A stretch of DNA of 16,041 nt, taken from the NCBI GenBank assembly GCA_003563465.1, contig PWVH01000027.1, forward strand, positions 1 to 16,041, read 5' to 3'. Source of the DNA: Coriobacteriaceae bacterium (lineage in GTDB: Bacteria > Actinomycetota > Coriobacteriia > Anaerosomatales > SLCP01). The position numbers and the translations under genes were made by a program. Below the pieces are notes generated by a model. The model was not told the DNA's origin. It ran no database searches and was given only the letters and a program-made list of their open reading frames with translations. This document shows positions 15,195 to 16,041 of this stretch, piece after piece. Within the stretch, counting starts at the first letter, position 1. Each line of letters opens with the position of its first letter.

Positions 15195-16041
15195 ATGGAG
15201 GAGCGTTCTTCAGCCGATCGCATAGATACATGGAAGAGACTGCTCACCATCAGCTGGGCTCTTGTCGGGCTTGCGGTGCTGATCGCCGGGGCCCTTTGGC
15301 TCTTGGGAAGGGTAACAGGCGCCCTGACGCCGTTCGTCCTTGCGGTAGTCGTGGTCTTGCTCCTCAGGCGTTCGGTGACGCGTCTGGAGAAAGCAGGGCT
15401 TTCGCGGACCGTCTCGGTGGGCATCTGCTATTTGGTTTCGGCCGTCTTGCTGACGATTGTAGTGGTTTTCGTCGTACCACCGATCATTGCGGAGATCAGG
15501 GACTTCAGCGAGGACTTCCCGCGTTACTACGATGCGGCTTACGGGCTGTGGAGTGAAATCGAGAGCGACTACCTGGCGATCGAGCTACCCGGATGGGTCT
15601 CGGCAGCAGCCGAGGCTTCGCGCGAGAGCATAGTCGCATCACTTACCGAGGCCTCACGCAATATCGCTCGAGCCGTCGTGACGGTCGGCGGTCAGATCAT
15701 CGGCTTCTTCGTGAACGTATTCCTAGCACTCGCGCTCGCGTTTTTCGTCCTGCGCGACCTGCCCACCATAAAGACGGAACTGCTGGCCCTGCCCGGCCCG
15801 GCACGTCGGGAGGAGTCTTTCAAGCTTGCACAGGACGTGACACTCGTGCTGGAAGGCTTCATTCGCGGGCAGCTCATCATCGCCACGATCGTGGGTGTGC
15901 TCACCGGATTAGGGCTTTCGGTTCTCGGAGTACCGTACGCGCTCGTAATCGGACTGATCGCAGGGGTGACCAACCTGATACCCTATCTCGGTCCGATAGT
16001 GGGCGGCATCATAGCGGCCATATCGGCGGCTTTCGTAGGTC
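15195..16041 (+). CDS. AI-2E-family transporter (3' end beyond window)
   Basis: The frame is open from ATG 15195 to the end of the window, giving 282 residues of a normally 340-400-residue multi-pass membrane protein. Hydrophobic segments appear near 20-38, 42-57 and 73-95. A soluble middle part (about 98-160) follows, then FVNVFLALALAFFVLRD. The family hallmark is present near the end: RGQLIIATIVGVLTGLGLSV, a Pro-Tyr turn, then NLIPYLGPIVGGIIA. The family includes the E. coli TqsA/YdiK group; few members truly move AI-2, and some are linked to Na+/H+ exchange, so substrate is open. AGGGAG (15181-15186) is 8 bases upstream, inside the sigma gene. In other Gram-positive genomes this permease often precedes alaS, which might lie downstream. 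Confidence 0.9.
   Translation, partial: MEERSSADRIDTWKRLLTISWALVGLAVLIAGALWLLGRVTGALTPFVLAVVVVLLLRRSVTRLEKAGLSRTVSVGICYLVSAVLLTIVVVFVVPPIIAEIRDFSEDFPRYYDAAYGLWSEIESDYLAIELPGWVSAAAEASRESIVASLTEASRNIARAVVTVGGQIIGFFVNVFLALALAFFVLRDLPTIKTELLALPGPARREESFKLAQDVTLVLEGFIRGQLIIATIVGVLTGLGLSVLGVPYALVIGLIAGVTNLIPYLGPIVGGIIAAISAAFVG

Overview
The window reads as a housekeeping block from a moderately GC-rich, Gram-positive-type bacterium. I favour Actinomycetota, with Coriobacteriia or a near relative most likely. The reasons are the gene order (secD-secF-recJ-rsh-hydrolase-hisS-aspS-6S RNA-rarA-stress sigma factor-AI-2E permease), a SigB/SigF-type sigma factor with an RsbW-like partner, a probable leaderless promoter on recJ, and GTG starts on rsh and rarA. 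The order resembles the Firmicutes secDF-recJ-apt-relA-dtd-hisS-aspS-rarA cluster, but apt and dtd are absent. Every supported gene is on the + strand. I see no mobile element, CRISPR array, tRNA or rRNA. The genus assignment is inference only.

Layout. 1-1588: the end of secD (its start lies upstream of the window) overlapping complete secF, the proton-motive-force-driven part of the Sec translocon. 1669-5313: one 1214-residue protein joining a full RecJ nuclease, a HIRAN domain and a RecQ-like SF2 helicase. 5334-8176: a long bifunctional (p)ppGpp synthetase/hydrolase, ATGA-coupled to a metallo-beta-lactamase-fold hydrolase. 8273-11324: histidyl- and aspartyl-tRNA synthetases; the AspRS carries residues typical of the non-discriminating type. 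11325-11584: a 260-base gap holding a promoter and a strong 6S RNA (ssrS) candidate. 11585-13545: a thioredoxin-fold lipoprotein without redox cysteines, then RarA/MgsA. 13610-15189: a DUF948 membrane protein, a degenerate RsbW-like protein and a SigB/SigF-family sigma factor, apparently one operon. 15195-end: an AI-2E-family permease cut off by the window edge.

How they fit together. The genes cover protein export, DNA end processing and replication-fork repair (RecJ-HIRAN-helicase, RarA), amino-acid charging and starvation sensing (HisRS, AspRS, Rsh), and control of RNA polymerase (ppGpp, 6S RNA, alternative sigma). Three things stand out: the RecJ-HIRAN-RecQ-like fusion, which would put the nuclease and helicase of the RecQ/RecJ resection pathway in one chain; the 6S RNA that appears to run directly into a lipoprotein gene; and the sigma-factor partner whose ATP-binding boxes are all lost, which implies control without the usual RsbW kinase/RsbV partner switch.
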